Below, one piece after another: positions 35,727 through 44,258 of a stretch of 45,694 nucleotides of DNA. This stretch comes from an uncultured SAR324 cluster bacterium. Its GTDB lineage: Bacteria; SAR324; NAC60-12. A program made the translations under genes and the position numbers. How positions within the stretch are numbered: the stretch's first letter is position 1; each line of letters begins with the position of its first letter. The notes below the pieces were generated by a model. That model worked only from the letters and a program-made list of their open reading frames with translations, was not told where the DNA came from and ran no database searches. The DNA lies in contig CACFAY010000008.1 in assembly GCA_902564345.1 (NCBI GenBank), forward strand, positions 1 through 45,694, read 5' to 3'.

Positions 35727-36692
35727 TTATGAATTATCTCCTAACTTCTCGAAAGGAGAAATTTTCAGAGGCCTACTTTTATTTTTTGAATAGTCTGTAA
35801 TGGTCATCGTGCAGTTTTTGTATTTTCCAGGTCCCGCTAACAGGAGGGAAATATAGTTGATACCAACAACTGCCTTTTCTACATTTCCCCTGCACTTGCC
35901 TTTGAAGTTGAGTGTCCCAGACTTGGAGGTTGTGAAGGCGTAGCTGGGTCTATCTGTATAAATCTTTTCTGGGACAGGATTGATCTCTTGAAGAATAGGA
36001 GGCGTATTATCGATTCTGACTGTGCCAAGAGGCAAGGGCTCACTTGTGTTCCCTGAGGCATCAACTAATTTAATTTCGCAGTCACTGAATTGGCCGTCAC
36101 TTGGAAAACTGACTAAGATTTCAGATATTCCCTTCTTTATTTTTCGAAGATTACCGCTGCAGTTTCCGTTGTAAGATAGTTCCCCTAATTCATTGACTTT
36201 TATCTCCATCTTTAGATTACGTCCCTGAACTTGAAAATCTCTAACCTTGGATAATTCTGGTGCAGAGAAGTCTAACTTGAATGTAGGCACATGTAGAGTG
36301 TCACTTTTGTTTCCTTCTGCGTCAATAACCTGAATGGAACAGTTTTCATAGTTTCCTTCAACCATTACTATAAATAGAATGTGATTATCTCCTTTGGCAG
36401 CATTAATGCTAGAACTGAAACACCCTCCAGCGTAAATTATTTTCCCAGACTTTGAACTGTTGAATCCATAGGAGACAAGATTATCTTCCTGTACTGACGT
36501 AGATTTAATTTGATACAGAATTGGTGATGATGCACCTGTGAGTTTTTTGATTAAAGATGTATAAATAGAATTATTTACTTTTAAATTATCTTTGCCCTCA
36601 GAAACATTCTCCTGAAACTGGCCACAGGAGAACAAAAGCAAAATTGCATAACCCACTAAAAACGATAAACCAAAAAGTCTAATTATTTTCAT
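35727..36692 (-). CDS. Lipoprotein with three Cys-pair Ig-like repeats
   Basis: A 321-residue lipoprotein with lipobox LLLFSC (Cys23). After a short linker it holds three modules of about 85-90 residues, near 55-140, 140-228 and 228-312. They share the sequence plan of the giant neighbour, in which a Gly-Cys near the middle (AGGCFSSS, NGNCSGN, KGKCRGN) pairs with a later Asp/Asn-Cys (YENCSIQV, FSDCEIKL, YKNCTMTI), then VxD-xxNxS and FxIDxTxP. The copies here are much more diverged than in the big protein. The two genes and the 186-residue lipoprotein at 43221 clearly come from one family. Confidence 0.7.
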   Translation of the reverse strand: MKIIRLFGLSFLVGYAILLLFSCGQFQENVSEGKDNLKVNNSIYTSLIKKLTGASSPILYQIKSTSVQEDNLVSYGFNSSKSGKIIYAGGCFSSSINAAKGDNHILFIVMVEGNYENCSIQVIDAEGNKSDTLHVPTFKLDFSAPELSKVRDFQVQGRNLKMEIKVNELGELSYNGNCSGNLRKIKKGISEILVSFPSDGQFSDCEIKLVDASGNTSEPLPLGTVRIDNTPPILQEINPVPEKIYTDRPSYAFTTSKSGTLNFKGKCRGNVEKAVVGINYISLLLAGPGKYKNCTMTITDYSKNKSRPLKISPFEKLGDNS

Positions 36693-36774
36693 AATGAATT
36701 AAAAAAAGTCTTAACCTAAACTAGGGAATTATCTATTCAAAATACTATTTTCAAAGTTGAAAATGATAGAAATA

Positions 36775-39700
36775 TTATAAACTTATTGCGGGTAGATTTT
36801 CACCCATTTCCCCAGAACCATCTCCACGAGTACTATTATCTCCAAGCCCCAATTGGCCCGAATCATTTAAGCCCCAGCAAATGATGGATGCATTGTCAAG
36901 AACTGAGCAAGTGTGACTATCTCCCGCAGAGATAGCCCTGGCCGTTATACCAGATCCTATGTCAACTACGGGAAGGCTGTCATCCATTTCGTTTGATCCG
37001 TCTCCACGGTTACTGATGTCTCCTAACCCCAATTGACCAGATTCATTAAAACCCCAACATTTAAGAGATGAGTTATCGAGTATGGCGCAAGTATGCGAAT
37101 TACCGGCTGAGACAAACTTAGCAGTTCTTCCAGTTCCAAGGTCAATAGATGAATTAGGTGGCGAATCAACTGAGGTATTTTTACCATGCCCCAACTGCCC
37201 AACATTTCCTCTTCCCCAGCATTTAACGGAATCATCATCCAGCACAGCGCAGGCATAACCTGTTCCAGTAGTGATAGATTTAGCGGTTCTTCCGGAACCT
37301 AAGTCAATTGCAGCAAGGTTGTCTCCCATTTCGCTTGATCCGTCGCCACGGTTGCTATTATCCCCTTGCCCCAATTGACCATAAGTATTATCTCCCCAGC
37401 ACTTTACGGCTGAATTGTCCAGCAGAGCACAAGTGTGGCTATCACCTGCGGAAATTCCCGTGGCAGTTCTTCCTGAACCGAGGTCAATCGCATTAAGATT
37501 ATCTCCCATTTCGCTTGAATTGTCTCCACGGTTGCTTGTATCTCCTAATCCTAGCTGGCCAGATGAGTTGGATCCCCAACACTTTACGGCTGAGTTGTCC
37601 AGCAGTGTGCATGTATGGCTATCACCAGTGGCGATTGCCGAGGCGGTTCTTCCTGTACCTAGGTCTATCACATTAAGATTATCTCCCATTTCACTTAAAT
37701 TGTCTCCACGGTTGTCGGTATCTCCCAGACCCAGTTGTCCGAAAGAGTTTGATCCCCAGCACTTTAGGGATGCATTATCTAGAATAGCACAAGTATGATT
37801 ATTCCCTGCTTCGATTGCCCTTGCAGTTTTTCCGGTACCCAGATCAATGACGGTGAGGTTACTTCCCATTTCACTTGAATTGTCTCCACGGTTGTCAGTA
37901 TCTCCTAATCCCAACTGTCCAGATGAGTTGGCTCCCCAACACTTGACTGAACCATTATCTAGCATGAAGCAGCTATGAGAATAACCAGTAGTTATTGGAG
38001 TTGTGGTAGTTGTGGTAAATCCATACGTCTGTGAGTACTGATTTGCCATAGTATTGCCTGCAATGTCTGAGACTGAAGTCGTAATTCTTATTTTGTACGT
38101 CGTTGAATATAGCAAAGTCAATGACGGATCCAGGTAAAATGTAATGTTATCAGAACTATCTGCATATGATGAAGACATCTGAAAACAACTACTGAAATCA
38201 TCTGAAGACAATTGAAGTGTCCCCGAGCAGCTGGTATTTGAAGTGTTCGAAGTTACCGTAGTGTTATCCATTGACTCTGAGAAAGTGACAGATATATTGT
38301 CACTTACTCCAACCGAACTCTGGTTGTCAGAAGGTGATGTGGAAGATACAGTCGGTGCAGTTGTTTCAATAGTGAAAGAACTTACTGAAAGGGCGTTGCT
38401 TGTATTGCTAGAACTATCTGAGACACTGATGGTGCAGTCACTGTAACTGCCCACACTCAGGGTGCTGAAAGTTACTGTATTGTCTGAAGCAGATGCGGAA
38501 GAAGTTGAACTGCTGCAACTCCCTCCATATGTGATGGTTCCTGCCTCATTTGAGGAAAATGTATAATTCGGTGTAGTGTCGCTTGTTGGTGTGGATACTG
38601 CCGTGACTTCGCTCAGAGTTGGAGCAGTCGTATCGATAATAAAAGTGCTTGCCGTTAAGGTGTTGCTTGCATTACTTGCATTGTCAGTAACTATAATAGT
38701 GCAGTTGCTGTAAGTTCCGTCCGGCAGGGCATTGAAAGTTATGGCATTGTTGCCCGAAGATGCAGAAGAAGTTGAACTGCTGCAGCTTCCCCCATATGTG
38801 ATTGTCCCTGCCTCGTTTGAGGAGAAGGTATAACTTGATGTATTATCGTTCGATGGTGTAGTTACAGCTGTAACCTCACTTACTGTTGGAGCAGTTGTGT
38901 CTATGGTGAAAGAGGTAACCGACAAGGAACTGCTCGCATTGCTTGCATTGTCAGTCACTAAAATTGTGCAGTCGCTGTAAGTTCCATCTGAGAGGATGTT
39001 TAAGGTTACAGTATTGTTATCAGCATTTGCTGAAGTATCTGAACTGCTGCAGCTTCCCCCATATGTGATTGTTCCTGCCTCATCTGAGGAAAAAGTATAA
39101 TCTGGAGTGGAGTCATTGGCTGGGGTTGTGACTACTGTCACTTCTGCCAATGTTGGGGCAGTAGTGTCGATAGTGAAGTTATCCACCGAGAGGTTGTCGC
39201 TAGTCAAACCACTGGAGGTGGCGGTCACGCTGATCTTGCAGTCGGAGTAGGTTCCTTCACTCAAAGCATTGAATGTTACAGTATTGTTATCGGCGGTTGC
39301 AGAAGTATCAGAACTGCTGCTGCAGCTTCCAGTGTAGTTGATTGTACCAGCCAGAGTCGAATAGAAGGTGTAATCAGGTGTGGTATCACTGGTTGGTGTG
39401 GTAACTGCCGTGATCTGTGTAAGGGCAGGAGTACTTGCACCAATGGTGAAGGAACTAACAGAGAGGTTGTTACTTGTGTTACTGTTATTGTCGGTCACCG
39501 CGATGGTGCAGTTGTCGTATGATCCATCATCTAATGCGGTGGAGTTGTCAGACTGTGTTAGGGTGACTGTGTTGTTTCCGGATATCGCAGAAGATGAGGA
39601 TGAACTCCCGCAGGCCCCTCCATAGCTGATTGTTCCAGCTTCAGTTGAAGAGAAGGTATAATCCGGGGTGCTATCAGTGGTTGGAGTTGATACTGCAGTT

Positions 39701-42700
39701 ACCTCTGCAAGAACAGGTGGTACGGCGACTGTAAATGAAGTTACAGAAAGGGTACTGCTAATATTCCCTGAAGAATCAGTAACAGTAATTGTACAATCTG
39801 AATATGTTCCATCATCCAGGGCTGAGAAAGTTATGGCATTGCTGCCTGAAGAAGCAGAAGAAGTTGAACTGCTGCAGCTTCCCCCATATGTGATGGTTCC
39901 TGCCTCGTTTGAGGAAAATGTATAACTAGGTGTACTGTCAGTAGTTGGTGAGGATACAGCTGTCGATTCACTCAAAGTAGGCGCAAGGGTATCGACCGCA
40001 TAGTTTGAAGTTGTAGCCGCAGGGCCACTATTCCCTGAGGTATCGTTATAACTGGTGGACAGAGAAAGGGTGTTGCTTGAATCTTCACTGCTATTATCAG
40101 GTGTGAAGGTGCCTGTCCAAGTAATGTTGTCGCTGCTGGTCATAGGAGTCGAAAGCGTACCATTGGGAGCCGTGATATCGTCAGAACTGGAAAAGCTAAT
40201 AACCGCCTCTGAGAAAACGAGTGTTACCGTCGCGTTATCGCCAATTTTCAAGGCTGTATCAGACATGGTGAATGTGATCACTGAAGGTGCTAGAGTTTCA
40301 ACTTCATAGTTTGAAGTTGTAGCCGCAGGGCCACTATTTCCTGCGGTATCAGTATAACTGGTGGACAGCGAAAGAGTGTTGCTGGCATCTTCGGTATTGG
40401 TCGTAGGCGTGAATGTACCAGACCATGTTATGTTGTCACTGCTGGTCATTGAAGTCGAAAGTGTACCATAGGAAGCGGTGATGTCGTCAGAACTGGAGAA
40501 GCTAATAACCGCCTCTGAGAAAACGAGTGTTACCGTCGCGGTCTCACCGATTGTTAGCAGAGAATCAGCAATAGTAAAGGAGCTCACAGAAGGTGCTGTG
40601 GTATCTATGGTGAAGTTATCAACCGAGAGATTATCGCTGGTCAAAGCGCTGGAGGTGGCGGTCACACTGATCTTGCAGTCGGAGTAGGTTCCTTCACTCA
40701 AAGCATTGAATGTTACAGTATTGTTATCGGCGGTTGCAGAAGTATCAGAACTGCTGCTGCAGCTTCCACTGTAGTTGATTGTACCAGCCAGAGTTGAATA
40801 GAAGGTGTAATCAGGTGTGGTATCATTGTCTGGTGTGGTTACTGCCGTAACCTGAGCCAGCACAGGTGTGGTTGCACCGACAGTGAAGGAACTTAGTGTC
40901 AAGTTGTCACTTGTATTGCTGTTTTCATCAGTAACTGCAATTGTGCAGTTGTCGTATGTTCCGTCACTCAATGCGGTAGAGTTGTCAGACTGTGTTAGGG
41001 TGACTGTGTTGTTTCCGGATATCGCAGAAGATGAGGATGAACTCCCGCAGGCTCCTCCATAGCTGATTGTTCCTGACTCGTTGGAACTGAAAGTATAATC
41101 TGGAGTTGGGTCCCCAGTTGGAGTTGATACTGCAGTTACCTCTGCAAGAACAGGTGGTACGGCAACGGTAAATGAGGTTACAGAAAGATTACTGCTAACA
41201 TTCCCTGAAGAATCAGTAACAGTAATTGTACAATCTGAATATGTGCCATCATCCAATGCTGTGAAAGTTATGGCGTTATTGCCCGAAGAAGCAGATGTAG
41301 TTGAACTGCTGCAGCTCCCTCCATATGTGATGGTTCCTGCCTCGTTTGAGTAAAATGTATAACTAGGTGTACTGTCAGCAATTGGGGAGGATACAGCCGT
41401 AACCTCACTCAAAGTTGGAGAAGTTGTATCAATTACAAAAGTACTCACCGAAAGTGCAGTGCTCGAATTACTAGCATTGTCAGTAACTATAATGGTGCAG
41501 TTACTGTATGTCCCATCATCCAGGGCATTAAATGTTATAGTATTGTTACCTGAAGTGGCAGAAGAAGTTGAACTACTGCAGCTTCCTCCATATGTGATTG
41601 TTCCTGAATCGTCTGAGGAAAATGTGTAACTTGATGTATTATCACTCGATGGAGTAGTAATTGCCGTAACCTCGCTCAGTGTTGGAGCCGTTGTATCAAT
41701 TATAAAAGTACTCACCGAAAGGTTGTCACTTGTGTTGTTTGCACTGTCAGTGACACTGATTTTACAGTCGCTATAAGTTCCCTCAGAGAGGGTGTTCAAG
41801 GTTACAGTATTGTTATCAGCATCTGCTGAAGTATCTGAACTGCTGCAGCTTCCCCCATATGTGATTGTTCCAGCCTCTATTGAGGAAAAAGTATAATTTG
41901 GTGTTGTGTCATTAGTTGGTGAAGTGACTGCTGTTACCTCAGTTAATGAAGGAGCAAAAACATCTGCAGTAAATGAGCTATCAGAGCCCATAGTGTTGAC
42001 TGCGGTAAAACCGGTGCTGTTATCGTAATCAAAGACGTACCAGAGATCTGCAGCACTGTATGGAACATTGAATGTGGTCACAGTGTCATTGTAATAGACT
42101 GTAACTGTAGCTTCCGAGGCTGCTAACAAAAGATTGTTATTACCTGCTTCATCAAAATTATGAACGTAGTAACTATAAGTCCCATCCCGCACAGCTGAGA
42201 TTGTGAGTGTTTCAGGGCCACATGTGCTGCAGCTTCCAATACCTTTATTGTTATCAAGATCAAGACTTACATTATCACTCAATTGCTCTATAGAGCAGCT
42301 GCTACAAGAGAAATTGTTAGTAGCATAGTAAAAACTACTGTATTCCCAATAAGTGTGAAACTGCTGATTAACAGAATTAGAATGTCCTTGTCCACTGAGA
42401 TTATCCGGTGCAGTGATGTGTGAGTCCAAATCATCAGTATCCGTTTTCCATGACAACACAATTCGCATTGCTCCAGCAGCTAATGTCGTAGAAATGAAGG
42501 CATCTTGCTCACTTTGGTCACCGCATGCATAAACGTGGAAGGTTGAAGATATATATCCGGAAATGCTGGTCTCAACGGTATACCAGCCAGCACTCATGCT
42601 GCTGAAAGAGTATTCGCCTGTTGTTCCAGTGGTGTCTGTTTCGGCTACTGTCCCGCTGGTCATATTTAATCCTCTTCTTGCGCTAAGAGAAACCCCGGTA

Positions 42701-43203
42701 ACTGCGCTATTACTTACTGCATCCTTAATAGTTCCTGAAATAGTACCTGAAGTACAGTTGTCTGAAAGCATCTTCAAAGTCGAAACAATAAGTGTCTGGT
42801 TATCTGAAAGTGTTGTTGACTGGATTTCATCTAGGTAACCACTTTTGCTATAAGTTATAGTGTAAGTACCCAAAACAAGAGTTTGACTAAAATCACCACT
42901 GCTGTTTGTAACAGTGTTAACTATCGTTGTTCCAGATTGTAAATAACTTATATCGACATCAGATAGAGCACTATTGCTGGATTTACTTAAGGCACTACCG
43001 GTAATAATTCCACCGGACAATGATGTATCTACAACAAACGAACTTATTTGTAGAGTTGTACTAGTATTTGAATCTTCCGTAAGACTTGAGCTACTTGTTG
43101 AATTATCAGAACTCGTGCTGCTTAATGAATCACTTGTACTACCGCAGGAGATCAAGATGAGACCAAAAAGGAATATTAGAATTATATTTAAGAATATTTT
43201 CAT
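36775..43203 (-). CDS. Giant (2142 aa) lipoprotein with Ig-like and RCC1 repeats
   Basis: Lipobox LILISC (Cys20) makes this an anchored surface or periplasmic lipoprotein. Next come two carboxypeptidase-regulatory-like modules (about 60-145 and 150-240; GTISGTIKD-type starts) and a YfaP/DUF2135-like beta domain (about 244-400; DTDDLDSHITAP). Eleven Cys-pair Ig-like repeats of about 86 residues follow (about 416-1620). Two further Ig-like domains with TIGETATVTLVFSEAV or its close variant interrupt them between repeats 5 and 6. An SbsA-type Ig domain (about 1620-1730; TVSSTSPSDNQSSVGV) leads into seven RCC1 repeats of 60 residues to the end. Each RCC1 unit has CxxLDNxxxxCWGxNxxGQLGLGD. Ser/Thr/Asn-rich, with no sorting signal. 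Probably an adhesin or binding protein. Confidence 0.72.
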   Translation of the reverse strand: MKIFLNIILIFLFGLILISCGSTSDSLSSTSSDNSTSSSSLTEDSNTSTTLQISSFVVDTSLSGGIITGSALSKSSNSALSDVDISYLQSGTTIVNTVTNSSGDFSQTLVLGTYTITYSKSGYLDEIQSTTLSDNQTLIVSTLKMLSDNCTSGTISGTIKDAVSNSAVTGVSLSARRGLNMTSGTVAETDTTGTTGEYSFSSMSAGWYTVETSISGYISSTFHVYACGDQSEQDAFISTTLAAGAMRIVLSWKTDTDDLDSHITAPDNLSGQGHSNSVNQQFHTYWEYSSFYYATNNFSCSSCSIEQLSDNVSLDLDNNKGIGSCSTCGPETLTISAVRDGTYSYYVHNFDEAGNNNLLLAASEATVTVYYNDTVTTFNVPYSAADLWYVFDYDNSTGFTAVNTMGSDSSFTADVFAPSLTEVTAVTSPTNDTTPNYTFSSIEAGTITYGGSCSSSDTSADADNNTVTLNTLSEGTYSDCKISVTDSANNTSDNLSVSTFIIDTTAPTLSEVTAITTPSSDNTSSYTFSSDDSGTITYGGSCSSSTSSATSGNNTITFNALDDGTYSNCTIIVTDNASNSSTALSVSTFVIDTTSPTLSEVTAVSSPIADSTPSYTFYSNEAGTITYGGSCSSSTTSASSGNNAITFTALDDGTYSDCTITVTDSSGNVSSNLSVTSFTVAVPPVLAEVTAVSTPTGDPTPDYTFSSNESGTISYGGACGSSSSSSAISGNNTVTLTQSDNSTALSDGTYDNCTIAVTDENSNTSDNLTLSSFTVGATTPVLAQVTAVTTPDNDTTPDYTFYSTLAGTINYSGSCSSSSDTSATADNNTVTFNALSEGTYSDCKISVTATSSALTSDNLSVDNFTIDTTAPSVSSFTIADSLLTIGETATVTLVFSEAVISFSSSDDITASYGTLSTSMTSSDNITWSGTFTPTTNTEDASNTLSLSTSYTDTAGNSGPAATTSNYEVETLAPSVITFTMSDTALKIGDNATVTLVFSEAVISFSSSDDITAPNGTLSTPMTSSDNITWTGTFTPDNSSEDSSNTLSLSTSYNDTSGNSGPAATTSNYAVDTLAPTLSESTAVSSPTTDSTPSYTFSSNEAGTITYGGSCSSSTSSASSGSNAITFSALDDGTYSDCTITVTDSSGNISSTLSVTSFTVAVPPVLAEVTAVSTPTTDSTPDYTFSSTEAGTISYGGACGSSSSSSAISGNNTVTLTQSDNSTALDDGSYDNCTIAVTDNNSNTSNNLSVSSFTIGASTPALTQITAVTTPTSDTTPDYTFYSTLAGTINYTGSCSSSSDTSATADNNTVTFNALSEGTYSDCKISVTATSSGLTSDNLSVDNFTIDTTAPTLAEVTVVTTPANDSTPDYTFSSDEAGTITYGGSCSSSDTSANADNNTVTLNILSDGTYSDCTILVTDNASNASSSLSVTSFTIDTTAPTVSEVTAVTTPSNDNTSSYTFSSNEAGTITYGGSCSSSTSSASSGNNAITFNALPDGTYSNCTIIVTDNASNASNTLTASTFIIDTTAPTLSEVTAVSTPTSDTTPNYTFSSNEAGTITYGGSCSSSTSSASASDNTVTFSTLSVGSYSDCTISVSDSSSNTSNALSVSSFTIETTAPTVSSTSPSDNQSSVGVSDNISVTFSESMDNTTVTSNTSNTSCSGTLQLSSDDFSSCFQMSSSYADSSDNITFYLDPSLTLLYSTTYKIRITTSVSDIAGNTMANQYSQTYGFTTTTTTPITTGYSHSCFMLDNGSVKCWGANSSGQLGLGDTDNRGDNSSEMGSNLTVIDLGTGKTARAIEAGNNHTCAILDNASLKCWGSNSFGQLGLGDTDNRGDNLSEMGDNLNVIDLGTGRTASAIATGDSHTCTLLDNSAVKCWGSNSSGQLGLGDTSNRGDNSSEMGDNLNAIDLGSGRTATGISAGDSHTCALLDNSAVKCWGDNTYGQLGQGDNSNRGDGSSEMGDNLAAIDLGSGRTAKSITTGTGYACAVLDDDSVKCWGRGNVGQLGHGKNTSVDSPPNSSIDLGTGRTAKFVSAGNSHTCAILDNSSLKCWGFNESGQLGLGDISNRGDGSNEMDDSLPVVDIGSGITARAISAGDSHTCSVLDNASIICWGLNDSGQLGLGDNSTRGDGSGEMGENLPAISL
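36800..37995 (-). repeat. Seven RCC1 repeats, 180-base period
   Basis: The DNA repeats with a period of exactly 180 bases over most of the block; for example CTCCCATTTC-type strings recur at 37323, 37503, 37683 and 37863. Unit 5 lacks six residues. Each unit codes for a 60-residue blade with two Cys, CWG and GQLG. Seven such blades are the usual number for a closed beta propeller. Confidence 0.85.
38360..41975 (-). repeat. Eleven Cys-pair Ig-like repeats in tandem
   Basis: Units of about 258-276 bases, each coding for TLSEVTAV-TP--D-TP-YTFSS-EAGTI-YGG-C, a second Cys in YSDC and a SFTIDTTAP linker. Units 5 and 6 are separated by two 306-base units of a second kind (about 40010-40600) that start SVSSFTIAD. 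The same Cys-pair module occurs twice in the lipoprotein at 43221 and three times, diverged, at 35727. Confidence 0.8.
39173..41402 (-). repeat. Higher-order duplication, copies 1437 bases apart
   Basis: The segments at about 39173-39965 and 40610-41402 are near-identical over roughly 790 bases at an offset of 1437 bases (479 codons). The event therefore copied repeats 3-5 onto 6-8 as a block rather than one unit at a time. Between them, the two SVSSFTI-type domains are themselves near-identical at 306 bases offset (about 40181 versus 40487). Such long recent repeats can collapse in assembly. Confidence 0.75.
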
Positions 43204-43220
43204 CCTTTTTTGCCATTTCC

Positions 43221-43781
43221 TTAATTTTCCGTAACTGTAATGCTACAGTTATCGTAGGTCCCGTTTGCCAGAGCATCGAAGGTTATAGTGTTATTCCCAG
43301 CTACTGCTAAAGTGGTACTTGAAGAACAGCCACCTTCGTAAGTAATTGTTCCTGCCTTAGAAGATGAAAATGTATAATTTGGTGTAGTATCTATGGTTGG
43401 AGTATTCACTGCAGTAACTTCTTCAAGAACGGGTGGTATTACTACAGTAAATGAGGATATTGTGTGAGAACTACTCACATTCCCATCAGAATTTGTAACT
43501 GTAATTGTACAATCTGAATATGTCCCCTCGCTCAATGTATTTAAGGTTATAGTATTATTCCCAGCAACAGCCTCAATGGTGCTTGAAGAGCAGGAACCTC
43601 CGTATGTTATGGTCCCTGCTTCTGTCGATGAAAAAGTATAATCTGGAGTAGAATCGTTTGTTGTAGTTGCTATTGCAGAAACTTCTGAAATACTAGGATT
43701 TGTGGATGTGTCAACATCATCCTCGCTGCTTAAGCAGGAAGTCAGTAGGGTTGTTAAGAAGATGATGAGCAGATTTTTCAC
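43221..43781 (-). CDS. Small lipoprotein with two Cys-pair Ig-like repeats
   Basis: A 186-residue lipoprotein with lipobox LLTSC (Cys16) and two copies of the module found eleven times in the neighbouring giant protein. Repeat 1 covers about 30-112 and repeat 2 about 116-186, with TPDYTFSSTEAGTITYGGSC and TITYEGGC Cys contexts. Repeat 2 ends at ITVTEN, before the linker, where the stop falls. Sequence identity with the giant protein is high enough to suggest a recent duplication. The gene ends 18 bases upstream of the giant gene's start, so the two are likely cotranscribed. Confidence 0.7.
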   Translation of the reverse strand: MKNLLIIFLTTLLTSCLSSEDDVDTSTNPSISEVSAIATTTNDSTPDYTFSSTEAGTITYGGSCSSSTIEAVAGNNTITLNTLSEGTYSDCTITVTNSDGNVSSSHTISSFTVVIPPVLEEVTAVNTPTIDTTPNYTFSSSKAGTITYEGGCSSSTTLAVAGNNTITFDALANGTYDNCSITVTEN

Positions 43782-43815
43782 TTGGTTCCAAAATTTGATC
43801 TTAAAAAAATTATTG

Positions 43816-44250
43816 TTATTGATTTTTTGATTGTTTCTTTTTTTCTAATATTTCTTGTAAACGTTTTCTCGCGTCTTCTCGCTTTTTCCTCCAAATCTTA
43901 CCCACATTAAATTTAGTCATTTTTGAAACTCTTGCTCTGGAAATAGAGATTTCATTTTCTGCAATAAAAATTTTCCCAGTAGAAACAAGTTTGGCATTAT
44001 TTTCAACGAATTTGATTTTTGCATACTCAAAATAACCTGACTCTAGATTCCTGAACAAAACAGTACCCTTCTGAGATTCCCACCAGCTGAAATACTCATC
44101 GCCTCTATGATAAGCCTTGAATTTAGCTCCATTTGGTTGTGTTATTTCCAATAAAACAGGCAAGGCAGGAACAGCAAATATATTACCATAACCTACGTAA
44201 CATAAAGACAATATAATTAAAAAATTTTTGATGATTTTAGTCTTAAGCAT
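43816..44250 (-). CDS. Free-standing protein resembling an M6-peptidase propeptide
   Basis: A 144-residue exported protein. The signal peptide ends near IFA (about 26). What follows, VPALPVLLEITQPNGAKF then YHRGDEYFSWWESQKGTVLF and GYFEYAKI, is the pattern that opens M6-type (InhA-like) metalloproteases as their propeptide (QPDG--F----GDE-F-W-E---G---------G-WEYA). Here it stands without a protease domain and ends in a Lys/Arg-rich helix (KKREDARKRLQEILEKKKQSKNQ). It lies eight bases after the stop of an M6 protease gene. It could act in trans as an inhibitor or folding aid. The match is from memory of the family and should be tested. Confidence 0.6.
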   Translation of the reverse strand: MLKTKIIKNFLIILSLCYVGYGNIFAVPALPVLLEITQPNGAKFKAYHRGDEYFSWWESQKGTVLFRNLESGYFEYAKIKFVENNAKLVSTGKIFIAENEISISRARVSKMTKFNVGKIWRKKREDARKRLQEILEKKKQSKNQ

Positions 44251-44258
44251 TTTTATTC

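Noticed and set aside
37415-42838. Several + strand open frames of 60-127 codons inside the giant lipoprotein gene
   Set aside because: They are antisense shadows of Ser/Thr-rich repeat codons, recur with the repeats, and show no family resemblance.
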